From positions 1-63,819 of the forward strand of contig NZ_QUDO01000022.1 in NCBI RefSeq assembly GCF_003477525.1: a DNA stretch of 63,819 nt, in the 5' to 3' direction. The notes under the pieces were generated by a model. It did no database searches. It worked only from the letters and a program-made list of their open reading frames with translations, and was not told the DNA's origin. The position numbers and the translations under genes are program-made. This DNA is from Ruminococcus sp. AF41-9 (GTDB lineage Bacteria; Bacillota; Clostridia; Lachnospirales; Lachnospiraceae). Shown piece by piece: positions 37,844 through 47,143 of the stretch. Positions within the stretch are counted from its first letter, which is position 1; every line of letters starts with the position of its first letter.

Positions 37844-39283
37844 ATGGCAAACAACAAGAAACTGGTAGAAGCCATCACATCTATGGAAGACGATTTCGCC
37901 CAGTGGTATACCGACGTTGTAAAGAAAGCTGAACTTTGCGGATATACCAGTGTAAAAGGCTGCATGGCGATCAAACCTGCAGGATATGCAATCTGGGAGA
38001 ACATCCAGCATGAACTGGACAGAAGATTTAAAGAAACAGGCGTACAGAATGTATATATGCCGATCTTTATCCCGGAATCTCTTCTTCAGAAAGAGAAAGA
38101 TCATGTAGAAGGATTTGCACCTGAGGTTGCATGGGTAACTCATGGTGGTCTGGATCCGCTTCAGGAGCGTCTGTGCGTACGTCCGACTTCTGAGACATTA
38201 TTCTGCGATTTCTATGCAAAAGAAATCCATTCTCACAGAGACCTGCCGAAAGTATACAATCAGTGGTGTTCTGTAGTTCGCTGGGAAAAGACAACACGTC
38301 CGTTCCTTCGTTCCCGTGAGTTCTTATGGCAGGAAGGCCATACTGCTCATGCTACAGCAGAGGAAGCAGAAGAGCGTACCATTCAGATGCTGAACCTGTA
38401 TGCAGACTTCTGTGAAGAAGTACTTGCAATCCCGGTTATCAAGGGACAGAAGACAGATAAAGAGAAATTCTCCGGTGCAGAAGCTACTTATACGATTGAG
38501 TCTCTGATGCATGACGGTAAAGCTCTTCAGTCCGGTACCAGCCATAACTTTGGTGACGGATTTGCGAGAGCATTCGGCATCCAGTATACAGATAAAGAAA
38601 ATAAACTTCAGTATGTACATCAGACTTCCTGGGGAATGACTACACGTATGATCGGTGCCATCATCATGGTACACGGTGATAACAGTGGTCTGGTTCTGCC
38701 TCCGAGAATTGCTCCGACACAGGCTGTTATCATTCCGATTCAGCAGAGAAAAGAAGGCGTTCTGGAGAAAGCAGATGAGATGTTTGCAGCATTAAAAGCA
38801 GCAGGAATCCGTGTAAAAGTAGACGACACAGACAAGAGCCCGGGATTCAAATTCGCAGAGCAGGAAATGCGTGGTATTCCGATCCGTATCGAGTGTGGCC
38901 CGAAGGATATCGAGCAGGGTCAGGCTGTGATCTGCCGTCGTGATACAAGAGAGAAATATACTGTTAAATTTGAAGAACTGGCTGAGAAGGCACAGGAAAT
39001 CTTGGATACCATTCAGAAGGATATGCTGGAACGTGCCCGTGCTCACAGAGATACACATACTTATGTTGCGACCAACTATGAAGAATTTAAGGATACGATC
39101 AACAATAAACCTGGCTTTGTAAAAGCTATGTGGTGTGGTGACCGTGCATGTGAAGACAAGATCAAAGAGGATGTTCAGGCTACATCCAGATGTATGCCGT
39201 TTGAGCAGGAACACTTAAGTGATGTCTGCGTATGCTGTGGAAAACCGGCCAAGAAGATGGTTTACTGGGGCAGAGCATATTAA
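37844..39283 (+). CDS. proS: Prolyl-tRNA synthetase, archaeal/eukaryal-like type
   Basis: This charges tRNA-Pro. The 479-residue form has no editing insertion between the class II motifs and carries a C-terminal Zn-type domain with Cys near the end. Those features mark the archaeal-like ProRS found in many Clostridia, as opposed to the longer bacterial form. Visible motifs are VRPTSE near 107 and [13 protein letters not shown] near 150. It is controlled by the T-box upstream. Confidence 0.95.
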   Translation: MANNKKLVEAITSMEDDFAQWYTDVVKKAELCGYTSVKGCMAIKPAGYAIWENIQHELDRRFKETGVQNVYMPIFIPESLLQKEKDHVEGFAPEVAWVTHGGLDPLQERLCVRPTSETLFCDFYAKEIHSHRDLPKVYNQWCSVVRWEKTTRPFLRSREFLWQEGHTAHATAEEAEERTIQMLNLYADFCEEVLAIPVIKGQKTDKEKFSGAEATYTIESLMHDGKALQSGTSHNFGDGFARAFGIQYTDKENKLQYVHQTSWGMTTRMIGAIIMVHGDNSGLVLPPRIAPTQAVIIPIQQRKEGVLEKADEMFAALKAAGIRVKVDDTDKSPGFKFAEQEMRGIPIRIECGPKDIEQGQAVICRRDTREKYTVKFEELAEKAQEILDTIQKDMLERARAHRDTHTYVATNYEEFKDTINNKPGFVKAMWCGDRACEDKIKEDVQATSRCMPFEQEHLSDVCVCCGKPAKKMVYWGRAY

Positions 39284-39350
39284 AACTGCGGAGCAGTTAT
39301 TTGGTGTAGAGCCACGTAGCGAAGCGGATGCTTTTATCCGCTTGACTCAG
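39283..39350 (+). repeat. Two-hairpin module, copy 1
   Basis: AACTGCGGAGCAGTT and AGCGGAT...ATCCGCT are two small hairpins separated by ATTTGGT and GTAGCGA. Almost the same module recurs at 52521-52588. The bases between the hairpin halves differ, but the stems and linkers are conserved. Confidence 0.7.
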
Positions 39351-39363
39351 TGAAGAAATAGAG

Positions 39364-39403
39364 AAAACCGGCAGCAGAGCGATACCTGTATGCCGGTTTT
39401 CGG
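39364..39403 (+). terminator. Terminator before the CCA-adding enzyme gene
   Basis: AAAACCGGCA pairs with TGCCGGTTTT around a loop of about 18 nt. An alternative in-frame start at 39390 lies inside this hairpin. Confidence 0.7.
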
Positions 39404-39437
39404 GGTTGATAATAATGAAACAGATAAGGATGGTCAT

Positions 39438-40754
39438 ATGATTCTGGAAATACCAAAAAACGCGGAAATAGTTTTGCACACGCTGGAGAATGCGGGATAT
39501 GAGGCTTATGTGGTAGGCGGCTGTGTCAGGGATTCGATTCTCGGGAGGAAGCCGGATGACTGGGATATCACAACCTCTGCGAAACCGGAGCAGGTGAAAG
39601 CCCTGTTTCACAGAACGGTAGATACGGGGCTGCAGCATGGAACTGTGACCGTTCTTATGGAAAAAGAAGGTTATGAGATTACGACTTACCGTGTGGACGG
39701 GGAGTATGAGGATGGCAGACATCCAAAAGAAGTGACCTTTACGGCCAGTCTGGAAGAGGATCTGAAGCGGCGTGATTTTACGATCAATGCCATGGCGTAT
39801 AATCCGTCGAGAGGTCTGGTGGATCTTTTTGGAGGTCTGGAAGATATCCAGGGAAAAATCATCCGCTGTGTGGGTGATCCGCTGGAGCGTTTTACAGAGG
39901 ATGCCCTGCGCATTATGCGTGCAGTCCGTTTCAGTGCACAGCTTGGATTTACCATAGAAGATGAGACTCGTAAGGCACTGGGCGTTCTGGCACCGAATCT
40001 GAAGCATGTCAGTGCAGAACGTATTCAGGTGGAGCTTGTGAAACTTCTGGTGTCTCCACATCCGGATTATCTTCGGGTGGCTTATGAGGCAGGAATCACC
40101 GCAGAGTTTCTGCCGGAGTTTGATGCCTGCATGGAGACTCCGCAGAATACGCCTCATCATTGCTATACAGTCGGAGAGCATATCCTGCACAGCCTTGACT
40201 ATGTACGCGCAGACAGAGTTCTTCGTATTACGATGCTGCTTCATGACATCGGGAAACCGGTGGTTCGAAAGACGGATGAGAACGGCAGGGATCATTTCAA
40301 GACGCATGGAGATGCCGGTGAAAAGATGGCAGGACAGATTCTGCGCAGGTTGAAATTTGATAATGATACGATCCGCAGGGTGACAAGGCTGGTAAAATGG
40401 CATGACGACAGACCGGAGGGCAGTATGCGGTCCGTGCGCCGTGCAGTCAACCGGATCGGTGAGGATCTTTTCCCGTATTATCTGGAAGTGCAGGAGGCAG
40501 ATATGCTGGCACAGAGTGCGTACAGAAGGGAAGAGAAGCAGGAACGCCTGAACCGTGTGAAAGCGTCTTATGAGAAGATTCTGGAGGAACAGCAGTGTGT
40601 TTCGTTAAAGACACTGGCAGTCACAGGAAAGGATCTGATCGAGGCAGGATACAGACCGGGGCGTGAGATCGGTGAGACACTGAACCGTCTGCTGGAAGCC
40701 GTCCTGGAAGATCCGGAGAAAAATAAGAAAGAGATTCTTCTTACTATGATCTGA
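39438..40754 (+). CDS. cca: CCA tRNA nucleotidyltransferase
   Basis: This adds or repairs the 3' CCA of tRNAs, which matters here since the local tRNA-Tyr lacks an encoded CCA. The 438-residue protein has the nucleotidyltransferase motifs GGCVRD and DDWDI near 23-40 and RRDFTIN near 110. It also has an HD domain (LLHDIGKP near 265). The ATG at 39438 follows AAGGA; the frame from 39390 would include a terminator hairpin. Confidence 0.93.
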   Translation: MILEIPKNAEIVLHTLENAGYEAYVVGGCVRDSILGRKPDDWDITTSAKPEQVKALFHRTVDTGLQHGTVTVLMEKEGYEITTYRVDGEYEDGRHPKEVTFTASLEEDLKRRDFTINAMAYNPSRGLVDLFGGLEDIQGKIIRCVGDPLERFTEDALRIMRAVRFSAQLGFTIEDETRKALGVLAPNLKHVSAERIQVELVKLLVSPHPDYLRVAYEAGITAEFLPEFDACMETPQNTPHHCYTVGEHILHSLDYVRADRVLRITMLLHDIGKPVVRKTDENGRDHFKTHGDAGEKMAGQILRRLKFDNDTIRRVTRLVKWHDDRPEGSMRSVRRAVNRIGEDLFPYYLEVQEADMLAQSAYRREEKQERLNRVKASYEKILEEQQCVSLKTLAVTGKDLIEAGYRPGREIGETLNRLLEAVLEDPEKNKKEILLTMI

Positions 40755-40808
40755 ATGGATTTTTTCCGTCGAGATATGTGGGGAAAAGACAGAAATAAAA
40801 CAACACAG

Positions 40809-40838
40809 AATCCGGGGGTATATCCCCTGGATTTTTTT
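40809..40838 (+). terminator. Terminator after cca
   Basis: AATCCGGGGG pairs with CCCCTGGATT, followed by TTTTT. Confidence 0.8.
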
Positions 40839-40873
40839 CATATGTATAGAAAGTACAAAAATAAGAGGGGGAT

Positions 40874-41890
40874 ATGTCATTGTATGATTACGGACTTGGC
40901 ACGTTGTCTCAGTATGACCTGACAGCAGACCGTTCTGCAAGGACAAGGGGGGCTTTACTTTGCTATACATCCCGGGGACTCCTGATCCTGAGGGAGTTTC
41001 ATGGTTCGGAAAAGAAGCTGAAAAAGCAGCAGGAACTGTTGCTTCATCTTCAGGAAAACGGGATCAGCACAGACTGTTTTCTGGAAAATACGGAAGGGAG
41101 CCTGATCAGCCGGGATAAGGATGAACTGTCCTTTACACTTCAGCACTGGTATGAGGGGCGGGAGTGTGATACGAAATCCAGAGAAGATATTCTGAGAAGT
41201 GTTCGGACACTGGCAAGATTACATATTTTTATGAAAATGGAGCCGATGGAGGAATACAGAGAAAAGTCTCTGAAAGACGAATATGTCCGGCATAATCAGG
41301 AGCTGCGCAAAATCCGGAAATTTATCCGCAGAAAGGGTGCTTCCTGTGTGTTTGAGAAAGATTTTCTGGGGAGTGTGGAGTGGTTTCTGGAGCGGGCACA
41401 GCTTGCAGTTACACTTCTGGATGAGACAGAGTATGAAACGCTTCGGGAGAAGTCCTGGCAGGAGGGATGTGTCTGTCACGGGGAATATAATCAGCACAAT
41501 GTACTGATGCTGAAGGGGGAGAAAGAGAAAACGGCAGTGACCAATTTCGGGCACTGGAGCTTTGACATCCAGATGGCAGATCTTTACCGTTTTATGAGAA
41601 AGATTCTGGAAAAATATAACTGGAACCTGGAGCTGGGACAGGAAATGCTTCTGGAATATCATAAGATCCGCCCGATTTCCTTTATGGAGTGGCAGAACCT
41701 CAGGGTGCGTTTTACCTATCCGGAGAAATACTGGAAACTGGCAAATTATTACTATTCTCATAAGAAGGTGTGGATTTCTGAGAAAAATGTGGAAAAGCTT
41801 GCAAACCTGATCAGACAGAAGGAAGCATGGCGGAATTTCGGCCAGAATTGTTTCAGAAAATACAGCTTTTCAGATTCCATTATGCAGTAA
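40874..41890 (+). CDS. CotS-family spore coat kinase-like protein
   Basis: The 338-residue protein has an aminoglycoside-phosphotransferase/choline-kinase fold, as in the spore coat protein CotS. Catalytic-loop features are CHGEYNQHNVLM near 197 (His-Gly-Glu/Asp...Asn). The usual DFG-like site is replaced by NFGHWSFD near 222, so kinase activity is doubtful. The segment DLYRFMRKILEKYNW is a hallmark of the CotS group. Role: spore coat or spore-surface modification, inferred from family. Confidence 0.82.
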   Translation: MSLYDYGLGTLSQYDLTADRSARTRGALLCYTSRGLLILREFHGSEKKLKKQQELLLHLQENGISTDCFLENTEGSLISRDKDELSFTLQHWYEGRECDTKSREDILRSVRTLARLHIFMKMEPMEEYREKSLKDEYVRHNQELRKIRKFIRRKGASCVFEKDFLGSVEWFLERAQLAVTLLDETEYETLREKSWQEGCVCHGEYNQHNVLMLKGEKEKTAVTNFGHWSFDIQMADLYRFMRKILEKYNWNLELGQEMLLEYHKIRPISFMEWQNLRVRFTYPEKYWKLANYYYSHKKVWISEKNVEKLANLIRQKEAWRNFGQNCFRKYSFSDSIMQ

Positions 41891-41939
41891 TTTTCTCCTG
41901 ATGATATGAGCAGCAGTACGCAAAATAAGCTGCAGTCTT

Positions 41940-41998
41940 TTGCCGGTTACCGGGGACGGAAAAATGTATTACTGAGGACGGAATGAATCATAACTTTT
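41940..41998. repeat. GTTACTG-family repeat
   Basis: GGTTACCGGGGACGG on the left; ATGTATTACTGAGGACGGAATGAATCATAAC on the right, like the 23118 copy read in the same direction. Located just upstream of the HU promoter. Confidence 0.5.
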
Positions 41999-42034
41999 GC
42001 TGCGAACGTATGAGCGCAAACTGCAACAAAAACC

Positions 42035-42063
42035 TTGACAATAAGGGCAAAAAGGTATATATA
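42035..42063 (+). promoter_or_regulatory. Promoter of the HU gene
   Basis: TTGACA (42035-42040), 17 nt, TATATA (42058-42063), 73 bp before the ATG. Confidence 0.8.
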
Positions 42064-42135
42064 TAGAGGATAGAGCTCTGTCGCTTTTGGCAGATGCCAC
42101 CAAACAAGAAAGAGATCATTAGAGGAGGAAACACC

Positions 42136-42414
42136 ATGAATAAAACAGAATTAGTAGCAGCTATGGCGAAAGAGACAAACTTATCCAAGAAGGACGTAGA
42201 AGATGTTCTGAAATCTTTCGTTGATGTCGTTTCTAAAGAACTGAAAAATGGCGGAAAAATTCAGTTAGTTGGTTTCGGTACTTTCGAAGTAAGTGAAAGA
42301 GCTGCTAGAGAGGGAAGAAATCCTCAGACTGGTGAAACAATGAAAATTGAAGCTTCTAAAGCACCTAAGTTCAAAGCAGGAAAAGCTTTAAAAGATATGG
42401 TTAACGGTAAATAA
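42136..42414 (+). CDS. hup: HU family DNA-binding protein
   Basis: This 92-residue histone-like protein bends and compacts DNA. The sequence MNKTELVAAMA, the GFGTFEV turn, and the arm with GRNPQTGETM are canonical. The ATG at 42136 follows AGAGGAGG. It begins the order HU-RqcP-YabP-YabQ-DivIC-SpoIIE known from B. subtilis. Confidence 0.97.
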   Translation: MNKTELVAAMAKETNLSKKDVEDVLKSFVDVVSKELKNGGKIQLVGFGTFEVSERAAREGRNPQTGETMKIEASKAPKFKAGKALKDMVNGK

Positions 42415-42432
42415 TTGAGTGACGATAACCAA

Positions 42433-42457
42433 GGGGGAACGGAAGTTCCCCCTTTTT
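42433..42457 (+). terminator. Terminator after HU
   Basis: GGGGGAAC pairs with GTTCCCCC around GGAA, followed by TTTTT. Confidence 0.92.
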
Positions 42458-42606
42458 GTATATGGTGCAGAGGAAATATGCTGGTCGCTGTCTGCAAAAC
42501 GTTATCCTGAAAAGCACTCTGGAATAAATACGACAAAGTTCCGGGTATATATTGCCCCTGTTATCAGAAACTGTAAATTTATAATATTATTGGAGAATAA
42601 GAGAAT

Positions 42607-42846
42607 ATGCGATTAGACAAATATCTGAAGGTATCCCGACTGATCAAACGCCGTACCGTGGCAAATGAGGCATGTGACGCAGGACGTGTTCTGGTAAATG
42701 ACAAACCTGCCAAGGCTTCTGTTCAGGTCAAGGCAGGAGATACCATTGAAATCCAGTTCGGAAGTAAGAACGTGAAAGTTGAAGTTCTGGATGTAAAAGA
42801 AACGGTAAAGAAAGAAGACGTAGAAAGCATGTATAAGTACCTGTAA
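42607..42846 (+). CDS. rqcP: RqcP, S4-domain ribosome quality-control factor
   Basis: This 79-residue S4 RNA-binding protein (older name YabO) helps RqcH add Ala tails to stalled nascent chains. The S4 fold starts MRLDKYLKVSRLIKRRTVANEA. Its location between HU and YabP supports the assignment. Confidence 0.93.
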   Translation: MRLDKYLKVSRLIKRRTVANEACDAGRVLVNDKPAKASVQVKAGDTIEIQFGSKNVKVEVLDVKETVKKEDVESMYKYL

Positions 42847-42931
42847 TATTTTCCGTCTATTTTTTACTGGTATCACATAAACTACTGATAAGTGATATGT
42901 CAGAAGGTCAGTGGTGACCGGGAGGGCGGGT

Positions 42932-43213
42932 TTGGAGGAAAAGAGAACACTTTCCGCTCACAGCCTGACGTTAAATAACCGTCAGGGCGGCAGAATTACC
43001 GGAGTCAGGGATGTAAATTCTTTTGACGAAAAAGAAATCCTGCTCTTTACAGACGCAGGGAAACTTGTAATAAAGGGAGAACAGCTTCACGTAAAACAGC
43101 TCAATCTGGAAAAGGGAGAAGTAGACCTGGAAGGAAGGGTAGACAGTCTTACTTATCTGTCAAAGAACACAGATAAAAAAGAGGAATCGCTTCTGAAAAG
43201 GATGTTCAGGTAA
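42932..43213 (+). CDS. yabP: Sporulation protein YabP
   Basis: This 93-residue small beta-rich sporulation protein has the pattern HSLTLNNRQGGRITGV-x-DV-x-SFDE-x-EI and a Leu-rich end. A GGGAGGG site sits 5-8 nt before the TTG at 42932, which I prefer to the GTG at 42911. In B. subtilis yabP and yabQ are made in the mother cell. Confidence 0.88.
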   Translation: MEEKRTLSAHSLTLNNRQGGRITGVRDVNSFDEKEILLFTDAGKLVIKGEQLHVKQLNLEKGEVDLEGRVDSLTYLSKNTDKKEESLLKRMFR

Positions 43214-43230
43214 TAAGGGATGAATAAAGT

Positions 43231-43677
43231 ATGAGTACATTTATCCATCATGAACTGCTTCTTTTTATCCGGACTGTGGCTGTGGGGGCGGTTCTCCTTT
43301 TGTGTTATGATCTTTTACGGGCACTGCGGGATGTTTTTGCACATTCCAGGAAAATAACGGAGGCGGAGGACCTGATTTACTGGCTGTGCTGTACGGTTTT
43401 TGTATTTACGGAGATTTACAGGACAAATGATGGGATTCTGCGTTTTTTTATGATCCTCGGAATTTTGCTTGGAGCGTGGATCTGCCATGTGACGATCAGT
43501 ACATTTTTTGTAAAATGCTGTACCAGGATCATGGAAATTCCTGTTATTGTGCTTAAATTTTTGATAAAATGGTTGCTATTTCCGGTCAGAAGATGTAAAC
43601 TTTTCGTGTGTAAATATGTAAAAAAGGAAAGGCTGGCAAATTGGGGAATTCTAAGAAAAAAAAGAAGAAAAAAATAG
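43231..43677 (+). CDS. yabQ: Spore cortex biosynthesis protein YabQ
   Basis: The 148-residue membrane protein has about three to four spans (about 10-30, 45-65, 70-95, 105-120) and a basic C-terminal tail rich in Lys/Arg. It is needed for cortex formation in B. subtilis. Its 3' end overlaps divIC by 37 bp in another frame. Confidence 0.88.
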   Translation: MSTFIHHELLLFIRTVAVGAVLLLCYDLLRALRDVFAHSRKITEAEDLIYWLCCTVFVFTEIYRTNDGILRFFMILGILLGAWICHVTISTFFVKCCTRIMEIPVIVLKFLIKWLLFPVRRCKLFVCKYVKKERLANWGILRKKRRKK

Positions 43678-43952
43678 GTTACAATTCTCTTGGAATGCTT
43701 GCGATTGCGCTGGTTGTTTTAGTCCTTCTGGGAGGACTTATGCTAAAAAGTAATGACCTGCAGGAACGACTCACAGTATACGATGCTAAGGCAGCCACTC
43801 TTGAGCAGCAGATAGAAGACGAGAAAGATCGTACAGAAGAAATTGACAAATTAAAAAGATATATGGAGACAGATGAATATACGGAGGAAGTTGCCAGAGA
43901 GAAACTGGGACTTGTGAAGGATAATGAGACTGTCTTTAAGAAAGAACAATAA
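43641..43952 (+). CDS. divIC: Septum formation initiator, DivIC/FtsB type
   Basis: This 103-residue division protein has a Lys-rich cytoplasmic start, one membrane span (about 16-36), a coiled coil (about 40-80, LEQQIEDEKDRTEEIDKL) and the EVAREKLGLVKDNE end. The TTG start at 43641 lies within yabQ and has AAGGAAAGG upstream. Confidence 0.9.
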   Translation: MGNSKKKKKKKIGYNSLGMLAIALVVLVLLGGLMLKSNDLQERLTVYDAKAATLEQQIEDEKDRTEEIDKLKRYMETDEYTEEVAREKLGLVKDNETVFKKEQ

Positions 43953-43967
43953 AAATCCCTCTGGTTT

Positions 43968-44033
43968 TGTCGAAAACTTTTGGGATTTCTTCGTCTGTGT
44001 TTGACAGATATTTCAGCACCTCTTTTTTATAAT
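43968..44033 (+). promoter_or_regulatory. Spo0A-type spoIIE promoter with 0A box
   Basis: TGTCGAA (43968-43974), the core of the Spo0A box, lies about 27 nt before a perfect TTGACA (44001-44006). A 21-nt spacer then separates it from a perfect TATAAT (44028-44033). Spacers of 21-22 nt are the mark of Spo0A-activated sigma-A promoters such as spoIIE and spoIIG in B. subtilis. The 140-nt leader ends at spoIIE. Confidence 0.82.
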
Positions 44034-44172
44034 AATTTTCTGACAGAGAATTCATAATGATTTTGACTGTTGGGCGTCACATCTGGAACGTTGAAATTTC
44101 AGTAATTCAGTAATCCTGGAATTTCAGTAACGTTGAATGAGGGGAATTTTATGAAAAAGGGGAGGGAAAAAT

Positions 44173-45666
44173 ATGCAGGAATGGATGATTGCCATGCTCG
44201 TGATCAGCGTTTTGCTGGTGATACGGGACATGGCAAAAACTATTTTGGCAGGAAATATGCCGGATATGCAGGAAATTTTACCATTGTATGAGAGCCATCC
44301 CCAGAAAGAGAAGGTGGAGCGCTATGCGGCATCTTTTCAGAAACTGGCGGATACATTTTACGGGATGCCATACCGGAAGGAATATTTAAGTGACGGGCAG
44401 ATTGAGAGGCTGATCCGGGATACCAATGAGAAAGTGTGCAGCAGGTGTTATCAGCGGGAAATCTGCTGGGGAGAGCATGCACAGGCACTGAGCAAAGGGG
44501 TGGAGCTGATAGTCCGTTCCCTGGAATGTGGGGATGAGGAAAATCTCCGCCATCTGAGAAATGACTGGATGAGTGTCTGCGGGCGTTCGGTGCAGTACTA
44601 TGAAGCTGTCTTTGAGAATTTTCAGAAGGAGAAGCAGAACCTGATCTGGGACAACCGCATGATCGAGAACCGGCTGGCAGTGGCACAGCAGCTGACTGAG
44701 ATTTCCCGGATCATGGAAAATGTGGCGAGTGACCTGTATGATATAGAAAAAGGAACGCCGCAGTTTGAGGAAGAACTGCGAAAGGCTCTGCGCAAACGTC
44801 ATGTTCTTTTGCAGCAGGTCTGGGTGATGGACAAGGCAAAAGGGCGCAGGCAGGTGTTTCTGACCATGCGGGCGAGAAGCGGGCAGTGTATTTCGATGAT
44901 GGAGATTTCGCAGCTTCTGTCAGAAATCTGTGAGAGTCCGATGGCTCCGGTGAGTGGAAGCAGATGTATTGTGAACGGAGAATATCATACGGTACATTTT
45001 ATTGAGGATGTCAGTTATCAGGTTCTTTACGGTGTGGCGAGACTGACCAGAGAACAGGAGAAGGTTTCCGGGGATAATTATGTGTGCAGGCAGGAGGACG
45101 GCGGCAGATTTGTCATGTGCCTTTCTGATGGAATGGGCTCCGGGATGGAGGCATGCCGGGAGAGTGAGACTGTGGTGGAACTTCTGGAACAGTTTCTGGA
45201 ATCCGGTTTTTCTCAGGAGACAGCGGCAAAAATGGTTAATTCTGCACTGGTGCTCAAAGGAGAAGAAGGGATGTTTTCTACAGTGGATATGTGCGCGGTA
45301 GATTTGTATACCGGAATCTGCAATTTCCTGAAGGCTGGTGCGGCATCGACATTTATTAAACGGGATCACTGGGTAGAATCGATCACATCTGAGAGTCTGG
45401 CAGCAGGGCTGGTACAGCAGATTGATTTTGAAACTGCCAGCAGGAAACTTTACCATGGAGATTATCTGATCATGATGACAGACGGTGTACTGGATGCCCT
45501 GCCGCCCGAGAAAGAAGAGGAAACCATGAAAGAGATCATCATGGATGTGCACGAAGATTCCCCGAAGGATTTCGGACGCGGGATTCTGGAACGGGTGCTT
45601 GGGTACAGTGATTATCATGCGAGAGATGATATGACCGTGCTGGTTGCCGGGGTATGGAAAAAATAG
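44173..45666 (+). CDS. spoIIE: SpoIIE-type PP2C phosphatase, short form
   Basis: SpoIIE dephosphorylates the anti-anti-sigma factor SpoIIAA to activate sigma-F in the forespore. The 497-residue protein has one N-terminal span (about 2-20), a cysteine-bearing helical middle (VCSRCYQREICWGEH near 90-105) and the PP2C domain (about 290-497). Metal-site Asp residues are in LSDGMGSG (about 318), MMTDGVLDAL (about 435) and ARDDMTVL (about 483). B. subtilis SpoIIE is about 830 residues with ten spans, so most of the membrane domain is absent here. Location between divIC and tilS matches spoIIE. Confidence 0.88.
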   Translation: MQEWMIAMLVISVLLVIRDMAKTILAGNMPDMQEILPLYESHPQKEKVERYAASFQKLADTFYGMPYRKEYLSDGQIERLIRDTNEKVCSRCYQREICWGEHAQALSKGVELIVRSLECGDEENLRHLRNDWMSVCGRSVQYYEAVFENFQKEKQNLIWDNRMIENRLAVAQQLTEISRIMENVASDLYDIEKGTPQFEEELRKALRKRHVLLQQVWVMDKAKGRRQVFLTMRARSGQCISMMEISQLLSEICESPMAPVSGSRCIVNGEYHTVHFIEDVSYQVLYGVARLTREQEKVSGDNYVCRQEDGGRFVMCLSDGMGSGMEACRESETVVELLEQFLESGFSQETAAKMVNSALVLKGEEGMFSTVDMCAVDLYTGICNFLKAGAASTFIKRDHWVESITSESLAAGLVQQIDFETASRKLYHGDYLIMMTDGVLDALPPEKEEETMKEIIMDVHEDSPKDFGRGILERVLGYSDYHARDDMTVLVAGVWKK

Positions 45667-45669
45667 AAT

Positions 45670-45722
45670 GACAGTAACGATTCAGCAGCCTGCTGGCTGT
45701 GAAGGGGCTGAACAGTTACGAA
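45670..45722. repeat. GTTACTG-family hairpin between spoIIE and tilS
   Basis: ACAGTAACGATTCAGC pairs with GCTGAACAGTTACG around a GCCTGCTGGC inner hairpin. No T-run follows. Confidence 0.55.
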
Positions 45723-45763
45723 TAACAGCAGATAATAAAGGGTAAGAGGAAGAAACGGAAAAG

Positions 45764-47143
45764 ATGGAAAAAGAAGTTCTGGCTTATATAAGGCAAAACA
45801 AGATGATAGAAAAGGGAGATACTGTCCTGGCAGGGGTATCCGGGGGAAGCGATTCCATGGCGATGCTTCGGATTCTGAAGAAGCTTCAGCAGGAACTTGG
45901 GATCACTCTGAGAGTCGTCCATGTACATCATGGAATCCGTGGAGAGGAAGCAGACAGGGACAGTACCTTTGTGGAAAAGATATGCAGGGAATGGGAAATT
46001 CCATGTACGGTATATTATTATGATGTGCCGGGACTGAGCCGGGAGTGGAAACTGGGCGAGGAGGAAACCGGAAGGCTGGTGAGGAAAGAAGCCTTTCAGA
46101 AAGAAATTGCACAGATGCAAAACGCGTCTGTAAAGATAGCTCTGGCGCATAATCAGGAGGATCTGGCGGAGACCATGCTTCACAATCTCTGTCGTGGAAC
46201 CGGGCTGCGGGGGCTTTGTACGATGCGCTCTGTTGCCGGGGAGATCATCCGGCCGATCCTGTGCCTGAGCAGGGAAAAGATTGCAGAGTATCTGGCAGAA
46301 AATGAAATCCGGCATATTCAGGACAGCACCAATCTGTCTGATGAATATACCAGAAACCGTATCCGCCATCACATCCTGCCAGCACTGGAGCAGGAGGTAA
46401 ATAAAAAGGCAGCAGAACATATGGCAGAAACAGCAGAACGGATTTTTCAGGCAGAGGAATATCTGACACAGCAGAGCGCAGCGATCCTGCCCGTTTTTCA
46501 GACGGAAGAGGGCTACTGTTTTACTGATCAATTCTTTGAACAGCCGAAGATCATCCAGACATATGCCTTGCAGCAGGCAATGGAGCGGCTGGCAGGCAGA
46601 CGCAAGGACCTGACAGCCGTCCATTATGAAAAAGTTCTGAAACTTTATGAAATGCAGACTGGCAGAAGAATCAGCCTTCCGTATCAGATGGAAGCCAGAA
46701 GAACTTACGATGGAGTAGTACTGAAAAATAAAACAGAAGTAGTTGTGGCAGGAGAAGAATGGGAACTTTTAATCCCCGGCACAGTCACCTGCCCTCTGGG
46801 GGAATTTTCAGCGGAAATATTTTCCTATGAAGGCCAGAAAATTGAAGAAAAAAAGTATACCAAATGGCTGGATTATGATAGAATAGAGAAGAATCCGTGT
46901 ATCCGGACCAGAAAGACAGGGGATTATCTTGTGATCAACGCACAGGGGAACACAAAGAAACTGAACCGCTGTATGATCGATGAGAAGATTCCGGCAGAAA
47001 AGAGAGATACTGTTCCGCTGGTCACATGCGGAGAGGAGATTCTCTGGATGGTGGGAGGCAGGATGAATGAGAGGTATAAAATTAACCCCCAAACCAGGAA
47101 GGTGTTAGTATTAAATTACCAAGGAGGATATAAAAATGAGTGA
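45764..47143 (+). CDS. tilS: tRNA(Ile)-lysidine synthase
   Basis: This modifies C34 of tRNA-Ile(CAU) to lysidine, so it is essential for reading AUA. The 459-residue protein has the PP-loop SGGSDSMAML near 27, the HVHHGIRGEEAD segment near 52 and the C-terminal TilS domains. It overlaps hpt by 8 bp. Confidence 0.95.
   Translation: MEKEVLAYIRQNKMIEKGDTVLAGVSGGSDSMAMLRILKKLQQELGITLRVVHVHHGIRGEEADRDSTFVEKICREWEIPCTVYYYDVPGLSREWKLGEEETGRLVRKEAFQKEIAQMQNASVKIALAHNQEDLAETMLHNLCRGTGLRGLCTMRSVAGEIIRPILCLSREKIAEYLAENEIRHIQDSTNLSDEYTRNRIRHHILPALEQEVNKKAAEHMAETAERIFQAEEYLTQQSAAILPVFQTEEGYCFTDQFFEQPKIIQTYALQQAMERLAGRRKDLTAVHYEKVLKLYEMQTGRRISLPYQMEARRTYDGVVLKNKTEVVVAGEEWELLIPGTVTCPLGEFSAEIFSYEGQKIEEKKYTKWLDYDRIEKNPCIRTRKTGDYLVINAQGNTKKLNRCMIDEKIPAEKRDTVPLVTCGEEILWMVGGRMNERYKINPQTRKVLVLNYQGGYKNE

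Noticed and set aside
39297..40403. A 368-codon minus-strand frame
   Set aside because: It overlaps the CCA-adding enzyme gene, whose motifs are all intact; the antisense product has no domain.
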